Shown here piece after piece: positions 52,502-61,832 of a stretch of 64,000 nucleotides of DNA (position 1 is its first letter; each line of letters begins with the position of its first letter). The stretch covers positions 62,001 through 126,000 of the forward strand of contig JAUXMY010000037.1 in assembly GCA_030683005.1 (NCBI GenBank), given 5' to 3'. A program made the position numbers and the translations under genes. This DNA comes from Caulobacter sp. Lineage in GTDB: Bacteria > Pseudomonadota > Alphaproteobacteria > Caulobacterales > Caulobacteraceae. The notes under the pieces are model-generated. The model did no database searches. It was not told the origin of the DNA and saw only the letters and a program-made list of their open reading frames with translations.

Positions 52502-52711
52502 CGTCATGGCCCGACTTGTTCGGGCCATCCATGAACGCTGCCTAGGCGGTGCGTCCTTCGACACGCCGCTGCGCGGCTGCTCAGGATGACTGGGTTGGAA
52601 GGCTAACCTTCATAGTCATGCTGAGCAGCGCTCTAAGAGCGCGTGTCGAAGCACGCACGACGCATGGTGGCTCACCACGCATGGGTGGCCCGGACGAGCC
52701 GGGCCATGACG
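52502..52711. repeat. Nested palindromes: family B pair enclosing a family A pair
   Basis: The family B unit at 52502-52533 (TGGCCCGA-CTTGT-TCGGGCCA hairpin) and its inverted partner at 52680-52711 enclose an inverted family A pair (52551-52590 and 52614-52656, TCGACACG subtype). The whole 210-base block can fold as one long imperfect hairpin. It fills the gap between the sulfatase and methyltransferase genes. Confidence 0.85.
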
Positions 52712-52719
52712 GCTGAAGA

Positions 52720-53568
52720 TCAGGCGTTGGCGGTGACGATCCAGACGGCAGCGGGCAGCATGACGCCGTCATGCCCCGCATGCGGGGCCAGCGCCTCGCG
52801 GACGGCGGCGATGATGACCTCGCGCTTGTCGGGGTTCTCGCGCAGCAGCATGCCCAGCGGTCCGACCTTCATGGCCAGGGCCACGGCCTCGTCGAGCGGG
52901 TGGCCGCCGACGAACGCGTCATAGGGCGCGATGTCGACGCCGGTGAACCCGGCGCCGGCCAGGATGGTGCGCACCCGCTCCGGATCGCTGAAGGCGAAGG
53001 GGCCGGGCGCATGCGGGTCGGCGGGCGGGGGCAGGGGCGGCACATGGGCCAGCGCCGCGGCCATCGGCACGCGCATCCAGTCGTTGAAGCCCAGCGGCCG
53101 CCAGCAGACGAAGGCCAGCCGCCCGCCGGGCTTGAGCGCCTTGCGGATGTTGGCGAAGGCCGCCGTCGGGTCGGCGAAGAACATGACGCCGAAGCGGGAG
53201 AAGACGCCGTCAACCGCCCCGGCCTCGAAGGCGTAGGTCTGGGCGTCGGCCTCGAGAAACTCGACGTTGGCCATGCCTTCGGCGCGGCGGCGGGCGACCT
53301 CCAGCATCGGCCGGGAGATGTCGACGCCCAGCACCGAGCCGGCCGCTCCCACCTCGCCGGCCAGCTCCAGCGTCGTCTGGCCGCAGCCGCAGCCGATGTC
53401 GATCAACCGCTCGCCCGGCCGCGGCGCCAGGGCGTCGATGGCGGCATGACCCAGCGGGGCGATCTGGCGGTCGAGCCTGTCCTGCTGCGCCGCCCAGGTC
53501 TCGCCGGCCTGGGCGTTCCAGTAGGCGATCTGGTCGGCGTTGCCCGCCGAAGCGTCGTCAGTGGCCAC
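52720..53568 (-). CDS. Class I SAM-dependent methyltransferase
   Basis: A 282-residue methyltransferase with motif I LIDIGCGCGQTTLELAG, GVDISRPMLEVARRRAE, EADAQTYAF and ALKPGGRLAFVCWRPLG. The family is UbiE/Methyltransf_11-like; the start IAYWNAQAGETWAAQQDRLD is common in proteobacterial members of unknown substrate. It overlaps the end of the VWA gene by 11 bases, so the two are co-transcribed. Confidence 0.88.
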   Translation of the reverse strand: MATDDASAGNADQIAYWNAQAGETWAAQQDRLDRQIAPLGHAAIDALAPRPGERLIDIGCGCGQTTLELAGEVGAAGSVLGVDISRPMLEVARRRAEGMANVEFLEADAQTYAFEAGAVDGVFSRFGVMFFADPTAAFANIRKALKPGGRLAFVCWRPLGFNDWMRVPMAAALAHVPPLPPPADPHAPGPFAFSDPERVRTILAGAGFTGVDIAPYDAFVGGHPLDEAVALAMKVGPLGMLLRENPDKREVIIAAVREALAPHAGHDGVMLPAAVWIVTANA

Positions 53569-54739
53569 GGACGAGCTCGCGCATGGCCTTGTCGAGGCCG
53601 TCGATGGTCAGCGGGTACATGCGGTCGCCCATCAGCTGCTTCATCACCTGGATCGACTGGGTGTAGTCCCAGTGGCGCTCGGCGGTCGGATTGAGCCAGA
53701 CGGCGCTGTGGTAGATCTGGGTCACCCTGTCCATCCAGATGGCGCCCGGCTCCTCGTTCCAGTGCTCCACGCTGCCGCCCGGATAGGTGATCTCGTAGGG
53801 GCTCATGGTGGCGTCGCCGACGAAGATCACCTTGTAGTCGGCCGGGAACTTGTGGAGCACGTCCCAGGTGTTCTGCTTCTCGGTCTGGCGGCGGCGGTTG
53901 TCCTTCCACACGCTCTCGTAGAGGCAGTTGTGGAAGTAGAAAAACTCGAGGTTCTTGAACTCGGTCCGGGCGGCGCTGAACAGCTCCTCGCAGAGCTTGA
54001 TGTGGCTGTCCATCGAGCCGCCGATGTCGAAGAAGATCAGCACCTTGATCTTGTTGCGGCGCTCGGCGCGCATCTGGATGTCGAGGTAGCCCTTCTGCGA
54101 CGTGCCCTTGATGGTCCCGTCGAGGTCAAGCTCGTCCGGCGCGCCCTCGCGGGCGAACTTGCGCAGCCGGCGCAGGGCGACCTTGATGTTGCGGGTGCCC
54201 AGTTCGACGCTGTCGTCGAGGTTCTTGTACTCGCGCTTGTCCCAGACCTTCACGGCCTTGCCGTGGCGGCCCTTGTCCTGGCCGATGCGCACGCCTTCGG
54301 GATTGTAGCCGTTGGCGCCGTAGGGGCTGGTGCCGCCGGTGCCGATCATCTTGTTGCCGCCCTCGTGGCGCTTCTTCTGCTCGGCGAGCCGCTCCTGCAG
54401 CGTCTTCATCAGTTCGTCGAAGCCGCCCATGGCCTCGATCGCCGCCTTCTCCTCGTCGGTCAGGAACTTCTCGGTCAGCAGCTTCAGCCACTCGGCCGGG
54501 ATGTCGCTGGTGACGTCCTCTCCCAGCGATTCCAGACCCTTGAAGACATGGCCGAACACGCGGTCGAACTTGTCGAGGTTCTTCTCGTCCTTCACCAGCG
54601 CAGCGCGCGACAGGAAGTAGAAGTCCTCCACCGACCGATCGATGACGTCCTTGTCGAGCGCCTCCATCAGCATGAGGTACTCCTTCAGCGACACGGGCAC
54701 CTTGGCCTCGCGGAGCTCGGTGAAGAAGCGCATGAACAT
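53558..54739 (-). CDS. VWA domain protein, CoxE family
   Basis: A 393-residue cytoplasmic protein of the CoxE-like VWA family. N-terminal FFTELREAKVPVSLKEYLMLMEALDK is characteristic; the MIDAS metal site is DIGGSMDSH, followed by FYFHNCLYESVWKDN and VIFVGDATMSPYEI. CoxE proteins act with MoxR-type AAA ATPases in metal-cofactor or complex assembly, but no MoxR gene lies in this window; it may be encoded elsewhere. ATG 54739 or 54733 are both possible starts. Confidence 0.9.
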   Translation of the reverse strand: MFMRFFTELREAKVPVSLKEYLMLMEALDKDVIDRSVEDFYFLSRAALVKDEKNLDKFDRVFGHVFKGLESLGEDVTSDIPAEWLKLLTEKFLTDEEKAAIEAMGGFDELMKTLQERLAEQKKRHEGGNKMIGTGGTSPYGANGYNPEGVRIGQDKGRHGKAVKVWDKREYKNLDDSVELGTRNIKVALRRLRKFAREGAPDELDLDGTIKGTSQKGYLDIQMRAERRNKIKVLIFFDIGGSMDSHIKLCEELFSAARTEFKNLEFFYFHNCLYESVWKDNRRRQTEKQNTWDVLHKFPADYKVIFVGDATMSPYEITYPGGSVEHWNEEPGAIWMDRVTQIYHSAVWLNPTAERHWDYTQSIQVMKQLMGDRMYPLTIDGLDKAMRELVRGH

Positions 54740-54812
54740 GGGCGGTCTCTGTGTCGAACGGTTGTTTGACAGAGGATGGGGGGCGAAGGGCGGCTTGTCC
54801 AGCTTGGACCGG

Positions 54813-54835
54813 CGCGTGTCGAAGCCCGCAAGGCC
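54813..54835. repeat. Truncated family A half-unit
   Basis: CGCGTGTCGAAGCCCGCAAG, followed by GCC, matches the right end of family A (GCGTGTCGAAGGACGCAAGGCC) but without its partner arm. It lies at the 3' end of the GNAT gene, next to a small GTCCA-GCT-TGGAC hairpin at 54797-54809. Confidence 0.6.
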
Positions 54836-55351
54836 TCACCCCCGCCGCAGGATGAACTCCCGGTCGCGCGTCTCGCCGACGATGAAGTCGTATTCGCCGA
54901 CCTTCTCGAAGCCCATCCGCTCATAGAGCCGCTGCGCCCCGAAGTTCTCCGACCACACCCCGATCCACAGCCGGCGCGGGCCGTCGCGCTCCAGCCAGGT
55001 CAGGGTCTCGGCCAGCAGCCGCGAGCCCGTCCCCCCGCCTTGGAACGCCTTCAGCACATAGAGCCGCTTCAGCTCGCCGCAGGCCGGGGTGACCGCCTCG
55101 TGCGGCAGGTCGCAGGGCCCGGCCAGCGCATGGCCGACCACGCGACCCTCGGCCTCGACCAGCCAGGCGGCCTTGTCCGGGTCGGCGAGATCGCTGCGGG
55201 TCTTCTCCAAGTCATAGGCGCTGGCCAGGAAGGCCGCCAGATCCTTCGGCGGATAGGTGTGGCCGAAGGTCTCGGTGAAGGTCTCGGCCGCAATGCGGCT
55301 GAGGACCTCTGCATCGGCGGGCGTGGCGCGGCGGATGGTCAGAGTCATCAT
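54836..55351 (-). CDS. GNAT family N-acetyltransferase
   Basis: A 171-residue acetyltransferase. It starts TIRRATPADAEVLSRIAAETF, has the beta-strand block GRVVGHALAG, GELKRLYVLKAFQGGGTGSRLL (acetyl-CoA pyrophosphate-binding Q/RxxGxG/A) and NFGAQRLYERMGFEKVGEYDF. Substrate unknown; RimI-like members modify N-termini or small amines. Confidence 0.9.
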   Translation of the reverse strand: MMTLTIRRATPADAEVLSRIAAETFTETFGHTYPPKDLAAFLASAYDLEKTRSDLADPDKAAWLVEAEGRVVGHALAGPCDLPHEAVTPACGELKRLYVLKAFQGGGTGSRLLAETLTWLERDGPRRLWIGVWSENFGAQRLYERMGFEKVGEYDFIVGETRDREFILRRG

Positions 55352-55467
55352 GGGCGCCGATCTACCCCAAACCGTCTTCCCGGCTCAAATGCTCGATGGA
55401 CCCCGGCTTTGGCGCTCCGCGCCGCCCTTCGGGTCGACGGGGACACGGAGTTGGGTAGAGTGAGGCC

Positions 55468-56388
55468 ATGACCATCGCCCTCTACACCCATGCGGCCATG
55501 TTCGATCACCGCCCCGGCGCCGCGCACGCCGAGCGGCCGGAGCGGCTGGGCGCCGTGATCGATGCGCTGAACGATACGACCAACCTCGATCTCGACTCCC
55601 GCGAGGCGCCGCTGGCGCAGCACGGCGACCTGCTGCGCGTGCATCCCGAAGCCTTCCTGCAGTCGATCTATGACGCCGGCCGGGCGCCGGGCGTGGTGAA
55701 GCTGGACCCCGACACCTTCATGGGCCCGGGCAGCCTGCAGGCCGCGCTTCGCGCGGCCGGCGCGGTGACCCAGGCGGTGCGCGACGTGGCGGCCGGCGGC
55801 GTTGACCGGGCCTTCTGCGCCGTGCGGCCGCCCGGCCACCATGCCGAGCCGGAAGCGGCCATGGGCTTTTGCATGTTCGGCAATGTCGCCGTCGCCGCCC
55901 GGGCGGCCCAGGCGGCGGGACTGGGCCGCATCGCCGTGGTCGACTTCGACGTCCACCACGGCAACGGCACCCAGGCGGCGTTCGAGACCGATCCGACCCT
56001 GTTCCTTGCCTCGATCCACCAGCGGCCGCTCTATCCGGGCAGCGGCGATCCTTCGGAGACCGGCGTCGGCAACATCGTCAACGGCGTCGTCGGGCCCAAC
56101 TCGCCGCGCGAGAAGTGGCGCAAGGTCTTCGACCGGCTGATGGAAAGCGTCGACGCCTTCGCGCCGGACCTGATCATCATCTCCGCCGGCTTCGACGCCC
56201 ACGCCCGCGACCCGCTGGCCAGCCAGCAGCTGGAGGCCGAGGACTTCGCCTGGGCCACCCGCGCCATTGTCTCTGTGGCCAACCAGCGCGCCAGGGGCCG
56301 GGTTGTCTCCTCGCTGGAGGGTGGCTACGACTTGGAGGCGCTCGGCCAGTCGGCCCGGGCGCATGTGCTGGCGTTGCAGGAGCCGTGA
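55468..56388 (+). CDS. Histone deacetylase-like amidohydrolase
   Basis: A 306-residue zinc-dependent deacetylase of the HDAC/AcuC/AphA superfamily. Active-site elements are RPPGHHAEPEAAMGFCMFGN (catalytic His pair), the metal-binding VVDFDVHHGNGTQ, HQRPLYPGSGDPSE, SAGFDAH and the Tyr-containing LEGGYDLEALG. Bacterial members deacetylate acetylpolyamines or acetylated enzymes; the substrate is not determinable here. Preceded by GTGAGG. Confidence 0.94.
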   Translation: MTIALYTHAAMFDHRPGAAHAERPERLGAVIDALNDTTNLDLDSREAPLAQHGDLLRVHPEAFLQSIYDAGRAPGVVKLDPDTFMGPGSLQAALRAAGAVTQAVRDVAAGGVDRAFCAVRPPGHHAEPEAAMGFCMFGNVAVAARAAQAAGLGRIAVVDFDVHHGNGTQAAFETDPTLFLASIHQRPLYPGSGDPSETGVGNIVNGVVGPNSPREKWRKVFDRLMESVDAFAPDLIIISAGFDAHARDPLASQQLEAEDFAWATRAIVSVANQRARGRVVSSLEGGYDLEALGQSARAHVLALQEP

Positions 56389-56433
56389 CAGGTCGCCGTT
56401 CTGGCGGCGCGTCACCATCCTGTCCGGGGGAAC

Positions 56434-57057
56434 ATGACCGAGGCGATCACCACCGCCGTGGCCGGACCGTCCACCGATGCCGCGCGCATGGGCCGGGTGA
56501 CGCTCGTGCGTCACGGCGAGCCCGACATCAGCCGGCGGGTCCGCCTTTCGGCCCGGGAGTACGTCGACTGGTGGGCGCGCTACGAGACCCGCGGCCTGCT
56601 CCCCGGCCAGACGCCACCCGATTGCCTGCTGGCCACCGCCCGTGGCGCCGGCGTGACGATCTCCTCCATCCGTCCGCGCGCCATCGAGACCGCCGGCGCG
56701 GTCTGCGACGGCAGGGCCTATGCCCGGGATCCGCTGTTCGTCGAGGCGCCGCTGCCGCCCCCGCGCTGGCCGGGCTGGATCCGGCTGTCGCCGCGCGTCT
56801 GGGGGTTCATTTCGCGGGTCTGGTGGTGGTTCTTCAATCACCACGAAGGCCAGGAAACCCGGGCCCAGGCCGAGCAGCGCGCGGACCAGGCCGCGGCCAT
56901 GCTCATCGCGCTGGCGCGTGACGGCCAGGACGTGCTGCTGGTCGCCCACGGCTTCTTCAACGGCATGATCGGCGAGGCGCTTCGGCGGCAGGGCTGGCGC
57001 TGCACGCTCGATCAGGGGTTCTCCTACTGGAAGGCGCGACGGTTCGAGCGGCCTTAA
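56434..57057 (+). CDS. Histidine phosphatase family protein
   Basis: A 207-residue phosphoglycerate-mutase-like protein with the phosphohistidine motif VTLVRHGEPDIS, and a second conserved His in LLVAHGFFNGMIGEAL. The middle portion (YVDWWARYETRGLLP, WWFFNHHEGQETRAQAEQRA) is typical of a Caulobacter/Phenylobacterium subgroup with no known substrate. Separated from the deacetylase by 45 bases. Confidence 0.85.
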   Translation: MTEAITTAVAGPSTDAARMGRVTLVRHGEPDISRRVRLSAREYVDWWARYETRGLLPGQTPPDCLLATARGAGVTISSIRPRAIETAGAVCDGRAYARDPLFVEAPLPPPRWPGWIRLSPRVWGFISRVWWWFFNHHEGQETRAQAEQRADQAAAMLIALARDGQDVLLVAHGFFNGMIGEALRRQGWRCTLDQGFSYWKARRFERP

Positions 57058-57132
57058 CCGTGACGCAGAATCCCCTGATTGCTCACGTCGGGCCGCGCGC
57101 TTAGGGTGGTCGCCACTCTCCTGGAACACGAA

Positions 57133-57387
57133 ATGACCGACGCGCCCGCCCTACACCCGGCTATCGCCGCGATGAGCTTCGAGGAAGCGCTCGCGGAACT
57201 GGAGAAGATCGTCCAGCGGCTGGAGTCCGGCTCGGCGCCGCTGGAGGAGTCGATCTCGATCTATGAACGGGGCGCGGCGCTGAAGGCCCATTGCGAGGCG
57301 CGGCTGGAGCAGGCGCGGCTCCGCGTCGAGAAGGTCGTGCTCAGCCAGGGCGCCGCCTCCGGCGTCGAGCCCGCCGAGTTCTCGTGA
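57133..57387 (+). CDS. xseB: Exodeoxyribonuclease VII small subunit
   Basis: XseB, 84 residues, with the full family signature [48 protein letters not shown]. It forms the helical assembly that binds XseA to degrade single-stranded DNA. ATG 57133 is used; the upstream extension is not coding. Its stop overlaps the next gene's GTG. The xseB-ispA-dxs order is common in proteobacteria, here with a tRNA-binding gene inserted. Confidence 0.95.
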   Translation: MTDAPALHPAIAAMSFEEALAELEKIVQRLESGSAPLEESISIYERGAALKAHCEARLEQARLRVEKVVLSQGAASGVEPAEFS

Positions 57388-57737
57388 CCGGGGCGGCGCG
57401 TCAGCAGATCTCGTTCGACGACTTCGAGCGGGTGGATATACGGGTCGGCACGGTGCTTAAGGCCGAGCCGTTTCCAGAGGCTCGGAAGCCCGCGTTCCGG
57501 CTCACAGTCGACTTCGGCCCGGACATCGGCGTGAAGCGGTCCTCGGCCCAGATCACCCGGCACTACAGCCTTGAGGAGCTGCCCGGCCGCAGGGTCGCGG
57601 CGGTGGTCAATTTCCCGCCACGCCAGATCGGTCCGATGATGTCGGAAGTGCTTTGTCTGGGCTTTCCCGATGAAGACGGCGCCGTGGTGCTGGTCGGGGT
57701 CGACCGTGACGTGCCGAACGGGGGCAAGCTGTTCTGA
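57384..57737 (+). CDS. csaA: CsaA-like tRNA-binding protein
   Basis: A 117-residue OB-fold EMAP/tRNA_bind protein (PF01588): [20 protein letters not shown], the strand [46 protein letters not shown] and the C-terminal VPNGGKLF. The family includes the export-linked chaperone CsaA of Bacillus. GTG 57384 overlaps the xseB stop by four bases and its TGA overlaps the ispA ATG, so the three genes are translationally coupled. Confidence 0.9.
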   Translation: MTGAARQQISFDDFERVDIRVGTVLKAEPFPEARKPAFRLTVDFGPDIGVKRSSAQITRHYSLEELPGRRVAAVVNFPPRQIGPMMSEVLCLGFPDEDGAVVLVGVDRDVPNGGKLF

Positions 57738-58615
57738 TGCCGCTCTCCCGCCGGATCGTTGAAGCCGCCGATATCGTCACCGTGGCGCTGGACGCCCTGC
57801 TGCCGCGTGGGGAGGGCCCCGAGAGCCGGCTGACCGAGGCGATGCGCTATGCCGCGCTCGGTCCGGGCAAGCGCCTGCGCCCGTTCTTCGCCATCGAGAC
57901 CGGCAAGATGTTCGACCTGCCCGAGCGGCCGGTGCTGCGGGCCGCCTGCGCGCTGGAGTGTATCCACGCCTACAGCCTGGTCCACGACGACCTGCCGGCC
58001 ATGGACGACGACGACATGCGCCGTGGCCGTCCCACGGTGCACCGCCAGTACGACGAGGCGACCGCCATCCTGGCCGGCGACGCGCTGCAGGCGGCAGCCT
58101 TCGAGATCCTGGCCCATCCCGACACCCACCCGGACGCCAACGTCCGCACCGAGCTGATCCGCAAGCTGGCCATCGCCTCGGGCGCGCAAGGCATGTGCGG
58201 CGGCCAGATGATCGACCTGCTGGGCGTGCGCGACGACCTGGGCGCTGTGGCCCGCATGCAGCGGCTCAAGACCGGCGCCCTGATCGCTCATGCCTTCGAG
58301 ATCGCGCTGACCATGGCCCACGCCCAGGATGCCGAGCGCCACGCCCTGATGGCCTTCGCCCAGGACCTGGGACTGGCCTACCAGATTGTCGACGACCTGC
58401 TTGACGCCGAGGGCGACGCCGAGGAGCTGGGCAAGGCCGCCGGCAAGGACGAGGCGCGAGGCAAGGCCAACTACGTCACGCTTCTGGGCATCGACGCGGC
58501 CAGGGAACGGGTCGGTCTGCTGGCGGATCAAACCCGGTCTCACCTGGATCCGTTCGGAAAACGCGCTGAAACCTTACGCCTTTCGGTCGATTTCGTACTG
58601 GACCGGCGCTCGTAA
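57737..58615 (+). CDS. ispA: Farnesyl/geranyl diphosphate synthase
   Basis: A 292-residue trans-prenyltransferase that condenses IPP with DMAPP/GPP to make farnesyl diphosphate for quinones, carotenoids and undecaprenyl phosphate. The first aspartate-rich motif [10 protein letters not shown] is at 84-93, the second DDLLD at 219-223, and GQMIDL plus KTGALI are conserved. The ATG overlaps the preceding stop. The product length is probably C15. Confidence 0.94.
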   Translation: MPLSRRIVEAADIVTVALDALLPRGEGPESRLTEAMRYAALGPGKRLRPFFAIETGKMFDLPERPVLRAACALECIHAYSLVHDDLPAMDDDDMRRGRPTVHRQYDEATAILAGDALQAAAFEILAHPDTHPDANVRTELIRKLAIASGAQGMCGGQMIDLLGVRDDLGAVARMQRLKTGALIAHAFEIALTMAHAQDAERHALMAFAQDLGLAYQIVDDLLDAEGDAEELGKAAGKDEARGKANYVTLLGIDAARERVGLLADQTRSHLDPFGKRAETLRLSVDFVLDRRS

Positions 58616-58657
58616 CCGCGCTGTTGTTGCGGCATTAAGTGAATCCACGGAAATTTC

Positions 58658-60568
58658 ATGCCTGACCCCACGCCGCTGCTCGACAAGGTTTTGTCGCCCG
58701 CCGACACCCGCGACTTCTCCCTCGCCGAGCTGAAGCAGCTGGCCCAGGAGGTGCGGGCCGAGACCATCGAGTCGGTGTCCGTCACCGGCGGGCATCTGGG
58801 CGCGGGCCTGGGCGTGGTCGAGCTGACCGTCGCCCTGCACCATGTGTTCGACACGCCGCGCGACATCCTGATCTGGGACGTCGGCCACCAGGCCTATCCG
58901 CACAAGATCCTGACCGGCCGCCGCGACCGCATGAAGACCCTGCGCCAGGGCGGTGGCCTGTCCGGCTTCACCAAGCGGGCCGAGAGCGAGTACGACGCGT
59001 TCGGCGCGGCCCACGCGGCGACCTCGATCTCGGCGGCCCTGGGGTTCTGCGCCGCGCGCAACGCCAAGGGCGAGGACAACAAGGTTGTCGCCGTGATCGG
59101 CGATGGCTCGATGAGCGCCGGCATGGCTTACGAGGCCATGAACAACGCCGAGGCCCACAAGCAGCTGATCGTCGTTCTGAACGACAACGACATGTCGATC
59201 GCCCCGCCGGTCGGCAGCATGAGCGCCTATCTGGCGCGGGTCGTTTCCGGCGGCGGCTACCAGTCGCTGCGCAACCTCGGCAAGAAGGTCGCCCACGCCC
59301 TGCCAAAGCCCCTGCAGGAAGCCGCCCGCAAGGCCGAGGAATACACCCGCGGCATGGTCACCGGCGGCACCTTCTTCGAGGAGCTGGGCTTCCACTACAT
59401 CGGCCCGATCGACGGTCATGACCTGGGCGCCCTGGTGCCGGTGCTGAAGAACGCCCGGGAAATCGACCGGCCCGTACTGGTCCATGTCGTGACCCAGAAG
59501 GGCAAGGGCTACGCCCCGGCCGAGAACGCCGCCGACAAGTACCACGGCGTGGTCAAGTTCAACGTCGTCACCGGCGAACAGGCCAAGGCCGCCGCCGGCC
59601 CGCCCAGCTACACCAAGGTCTTCGCCCAGGCGCTGGTCAAGGAGGCGGAGAAGGACGACCGCATCATTGCGGTCACCGCCGCCATGCCGTCCGGCACCGG
59701 GCTGGATATCTTCGAGAAGGCCTTCCCGAAGCGCACGTTCGATGTCGGCATCGCCGAGCAGCACGCGGTGACCTTCGCCGCCGGCCTCGCCGCCGATGGC
59801 ATGAAGCCGTTCTGCGCCATCTATTCGACCTTCCTGCAGCGCGGCTACGATCAGGTCGTCCACGATGTCGCCATCCAGCGCCTGCCGGTGAGGTTCGCCA
59901 TTGACCGAGCCGGTCTGGTCGGGGCCGATGGTCCGACCCACGCCGGCAGCTTTGATGTCGGCTTCATGGGCGCCCTGCCGGGCATGATCCTGATGGCCGC
60001 CGCCGACGAGGTCGAGCTGGCCCGGATGGTCGCCACCGCCGCCGCCATCGACGACAGGCCCAGCGCCTTCCGCTATCCGCGCGGCGAGGGCCTCGGCCTG
60101 GAGATGCCGGCCGTCAACGAACCGCTGGAGATCGGCAAGGGCCGCATCGTCCGCGAGGGGACCAGCGTCGCCATCATCTCGTTCGGGACGCGTCTGGGCG
60201 AAAGTCTCAAGGCCGCCGACCTGCTGGCGGCCCGCGGCCTGTCGGCCACGGTGGCCGACGCGCGCTTCGCCAAGCCGCTCGACATCGACCTGATCCTGCG
60301 TCTGGCGCGGGAGCATGAGGCGATCGTGACGGTCGAGGAGGGGGCCATGGGCGGCTTCGGCGCCTTCGTGCTCCAGGCCCTGGCGGAGCATGGCGCGCTG
60401 GACCGTGGCCTGAAGATCCGCACGCTCGTGCTGCCGGATGTCTTCCAGGACCAGGACAAGCCGGACGTGATGTACGCCCAGGCCGGCCTCGACGCCGACG
60501 GCATCGTCGCCGGCGCGCTGTCGGCGCTGGGGCTGGATAATGTCAGTACGGCGGGCCGGCGCGCCTAG
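58658..60568 (+). CDS. dxs: 1-deoxy-D-xylulose-5-phosphate synthase
   Basis: A 636-residue thiamine-diphosphate enzyme making DXP, the first step of the MEP isoprenoid pathway and a precursor of thiamine and pyridoxal. Motifs: [13 protein letters not shown], the ThDP-binding [31 protein letters not shown], the catalytic Glu in [15 protein letters not shown] and [15 protein letters not shown]. It follows ispA with a 42-base gap. Its TAG is shared by a CTAG palindrome with the convergent lipoprotein gene's stop. Confidence 0.97.
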   Translation: MPDPTPLLDKVLSPADTRDFSLAELKQLAQEVRAETIESVSVTGGHLGAGLGVVELTVALHHVFDTPRDILIWDVGHQAYPHKILTGRRDRMKTLRQGGGLSGFTKRAESEYDAFGAAHAATSISAALGFCAARNAKGEDNKVVAVIGDGSMSAGMAYEAMNNAEAHKQLIVVLNDNDMSIAPPVGSMSAYLARVVSGGGYQSLRNLGKKVAHALPKPLQEAARKAEEYTRGMVTGGTFFEELGFHYIGPIDGHDLGALVPVLKNAREIDRPVLVHVVTQKGKGYAPAENAADKYHGVVKFNVVTGEQAKAAAGPPSYTKVFAQALVKEAEKDDRIIAVTAAMPSGTGLDIFEKAFPKRTFDVGIAEQHAVTFAAGLAADGMKPFCAIYSTFLQRGYDQVVHDVAIQRLPVRFAIDRAGLVGADGPTHAGSFDVGFMGALPGMILMAAADEVELARMVATAAAIDDRPSAFRYPRGEGLGLEMPAVNEPLEIGKGRIVREGTSVAIISFGTRLGESLKAADLLAARGLSATVADARFAKPLDIDLILRLAREHEAIVTVEEGAMGGFGAFVLQALAEHGALDRGLKIRTLVLPDVFQDQDKPDVMYAQAGLDADGIVAGALSALGLDNVSTAGRRA

Positions 60569-61038
60569 GCGGTGCGCCCGCAGGCCTTGAAGAAACGCTT
60601 CACGTCGGCGCGTTCGCTGCCCTGGGCGTCGATCCGCACCGGGCGGCCGCGGTTGACGAGGGTCAGGTCGCCGGTGCGCTGAAAGCGAGCCAGGGGCGTG
60701 GCGTCCAACGGCGCGGTGGTCTCGATAAGGTGCCCGGCGCCGGGTGAGGCGACAGCTTCTCCGCCAAAGCGGGTGGACTCGCGACCCGAGGCCAGGACCA
60801 GCCCCGCTTCGGGCGATCCGCCGAGCAGCGAGAGCCGCGCGCGGCCGTCGCCGGCGTCGCAGGTCATCATCAGCACGACGTTGTCGGACATCGGGGCCCC
60901 GTAGGCCAGCTTGGGCCCTTCGCCCTCGTGGTTCTGATAGCTCCAGACAAAGCCGTCGTTCAGCGCGGCGCGCTGACTGACGCAGCTTCCGAGCGCGACG
61001 GCTCCGATGATTCCAACGACGGCCAGAATGCGAGACAT
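60565..61038 (-). CDS. Putative lipoprotein in flg operon
   Basis: A 157-residue exported protein with a lipobox-like VALGSC (Cys19) after a hydrophobic signal, so probably lipid-anchored. The mature part has no recognised domain; it is beta-rich and contains one further Cys pair ([17 protein letters not shown]). AAGGGAGCG precedes the ATG. It lies 56 bases after flgH in the same direction and may be co-transcribed. As I recall, a gene of unknown function also separates flgH and dxs in Caulobacter crescentus. Confidence 0.78.
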   Translation of the reverse strand: MSRILAVVGIIGAVALGSCVSQRAALNDGFVWSYQNHEGEGPKLAYGAPMSDNVVLMMTCDAGDGRARLSLLGGSPEAGLVLASGRESTRFGGEAVASPGAGHLIETTAPLDATPLARFQRTGDLTLVNRGRPVRIDAQGSERADVKRFFKACGRTA

Positions 61039-61094
61039 GGCGCGCTCCCTTCGGATGGGGAACGCACGATGCCGCGTTAAGGTTCAGAACAGGA

Positions 61095-61820
61095 TCAGAA
61101 CGGGGAGAAGGCCTCGACCAGGCCCTGGCCGGCCGGGGTCTTCTGGACCCGGCTGATGTCGCCCCGGCCGCCGTAGGCGATGCGGGCCTCGGCGATCTGC
61201 GTGTGGCGGATGGTGTTGGCGGCGGAGATGTCCTCGGGCCGCACGATGCCCGACACGGTCAACCGGCGAAGCTCGCCGTTGGTCAGAACCTCCTGGGTGC
61301 CCTGGATGACCATGTTGCCGTTGGGCAGCACGCCGGTGACCACCGCCGCGATGGTCAGGCTGATCTTCTCCGACCGCGTCACTGCGCCGGCCCCGGCCTT
61401 GTTGCTGGTGGAGCCGGTCTCGATGGCTGCGGAGGGGTCAAAGCCGCCGGGCAGGATCTTCCCCAGCGAGCTTTCCAGTCCGAACAGGTGCGGGAAACCC
61501 AGGGTCTGGCCTGAGGTGCGTGATGTGGTGGTCGAGTTCTGGGTGCGGGCCGAGTCGTCGATGTCGATCTGCACGGTCAGGATGTCGCCGACGCGCGCGG
61601 CGCGCTGGTCGCCGAAGAAGGTGCGGGCGCCGACCTTCCACAGGGAGTTGGCGTTGGCCGGCTGGGGCTGCTGGGCCATCGGCAGGATGACCTGCTCCTG
61701 AGGGATCAGGGCGGCTGGGTAGCCGACGGGCGTAAGCTGCGGACCGCGCACCGTCTCCGCGACGGTCGAGCAGGCGGCGAGCGGGGCGAAGGCGAGGGCG
61801 GCGAGGACGGCGAAACGCAT
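61095..61820 (-). CDS. flgH: Flagellar L-ring protein FlgH
   Basis: A 241-residue outer-membrane lipoprotein forming the L-ring bushing around the flagellar rod. Lipobox LAACST (Cys17), the conserved SLWKVGARTFFGDQRAARVGDILTVQI block, and TGVLPNGNMVIQGTQEV with GIVRPEDISAANTI at the C-terminus are the FlgH signatures. Twelve bases downstream of flgA in the operon flgF-flgG-flgA-flgH. Confidence 0.96.
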   Translation of the reverse strand: MRFAVLAALAFAPLAACSTVAETVRGPQLTPVGYPAALIPQEQVILPMAQQPQPANANSLWKVGARTFFGDQRAARVGDILTVQIDIDDSARTQNSTTTSRTSGQTLGFPHLFGLESSLGKILPGGFDPSAAIETGSTSNKAGAGAVTRSEKISLTIAAVVTGVLPNGNMVIQGTQEVLTNGELRRLTVSGIVRPEDISAANTIRHTQIAEARIAYGGRGDISRVQKTPAGQGLVEAFSPF

Positions 61821-61832
61821 GGGGACGATCCT

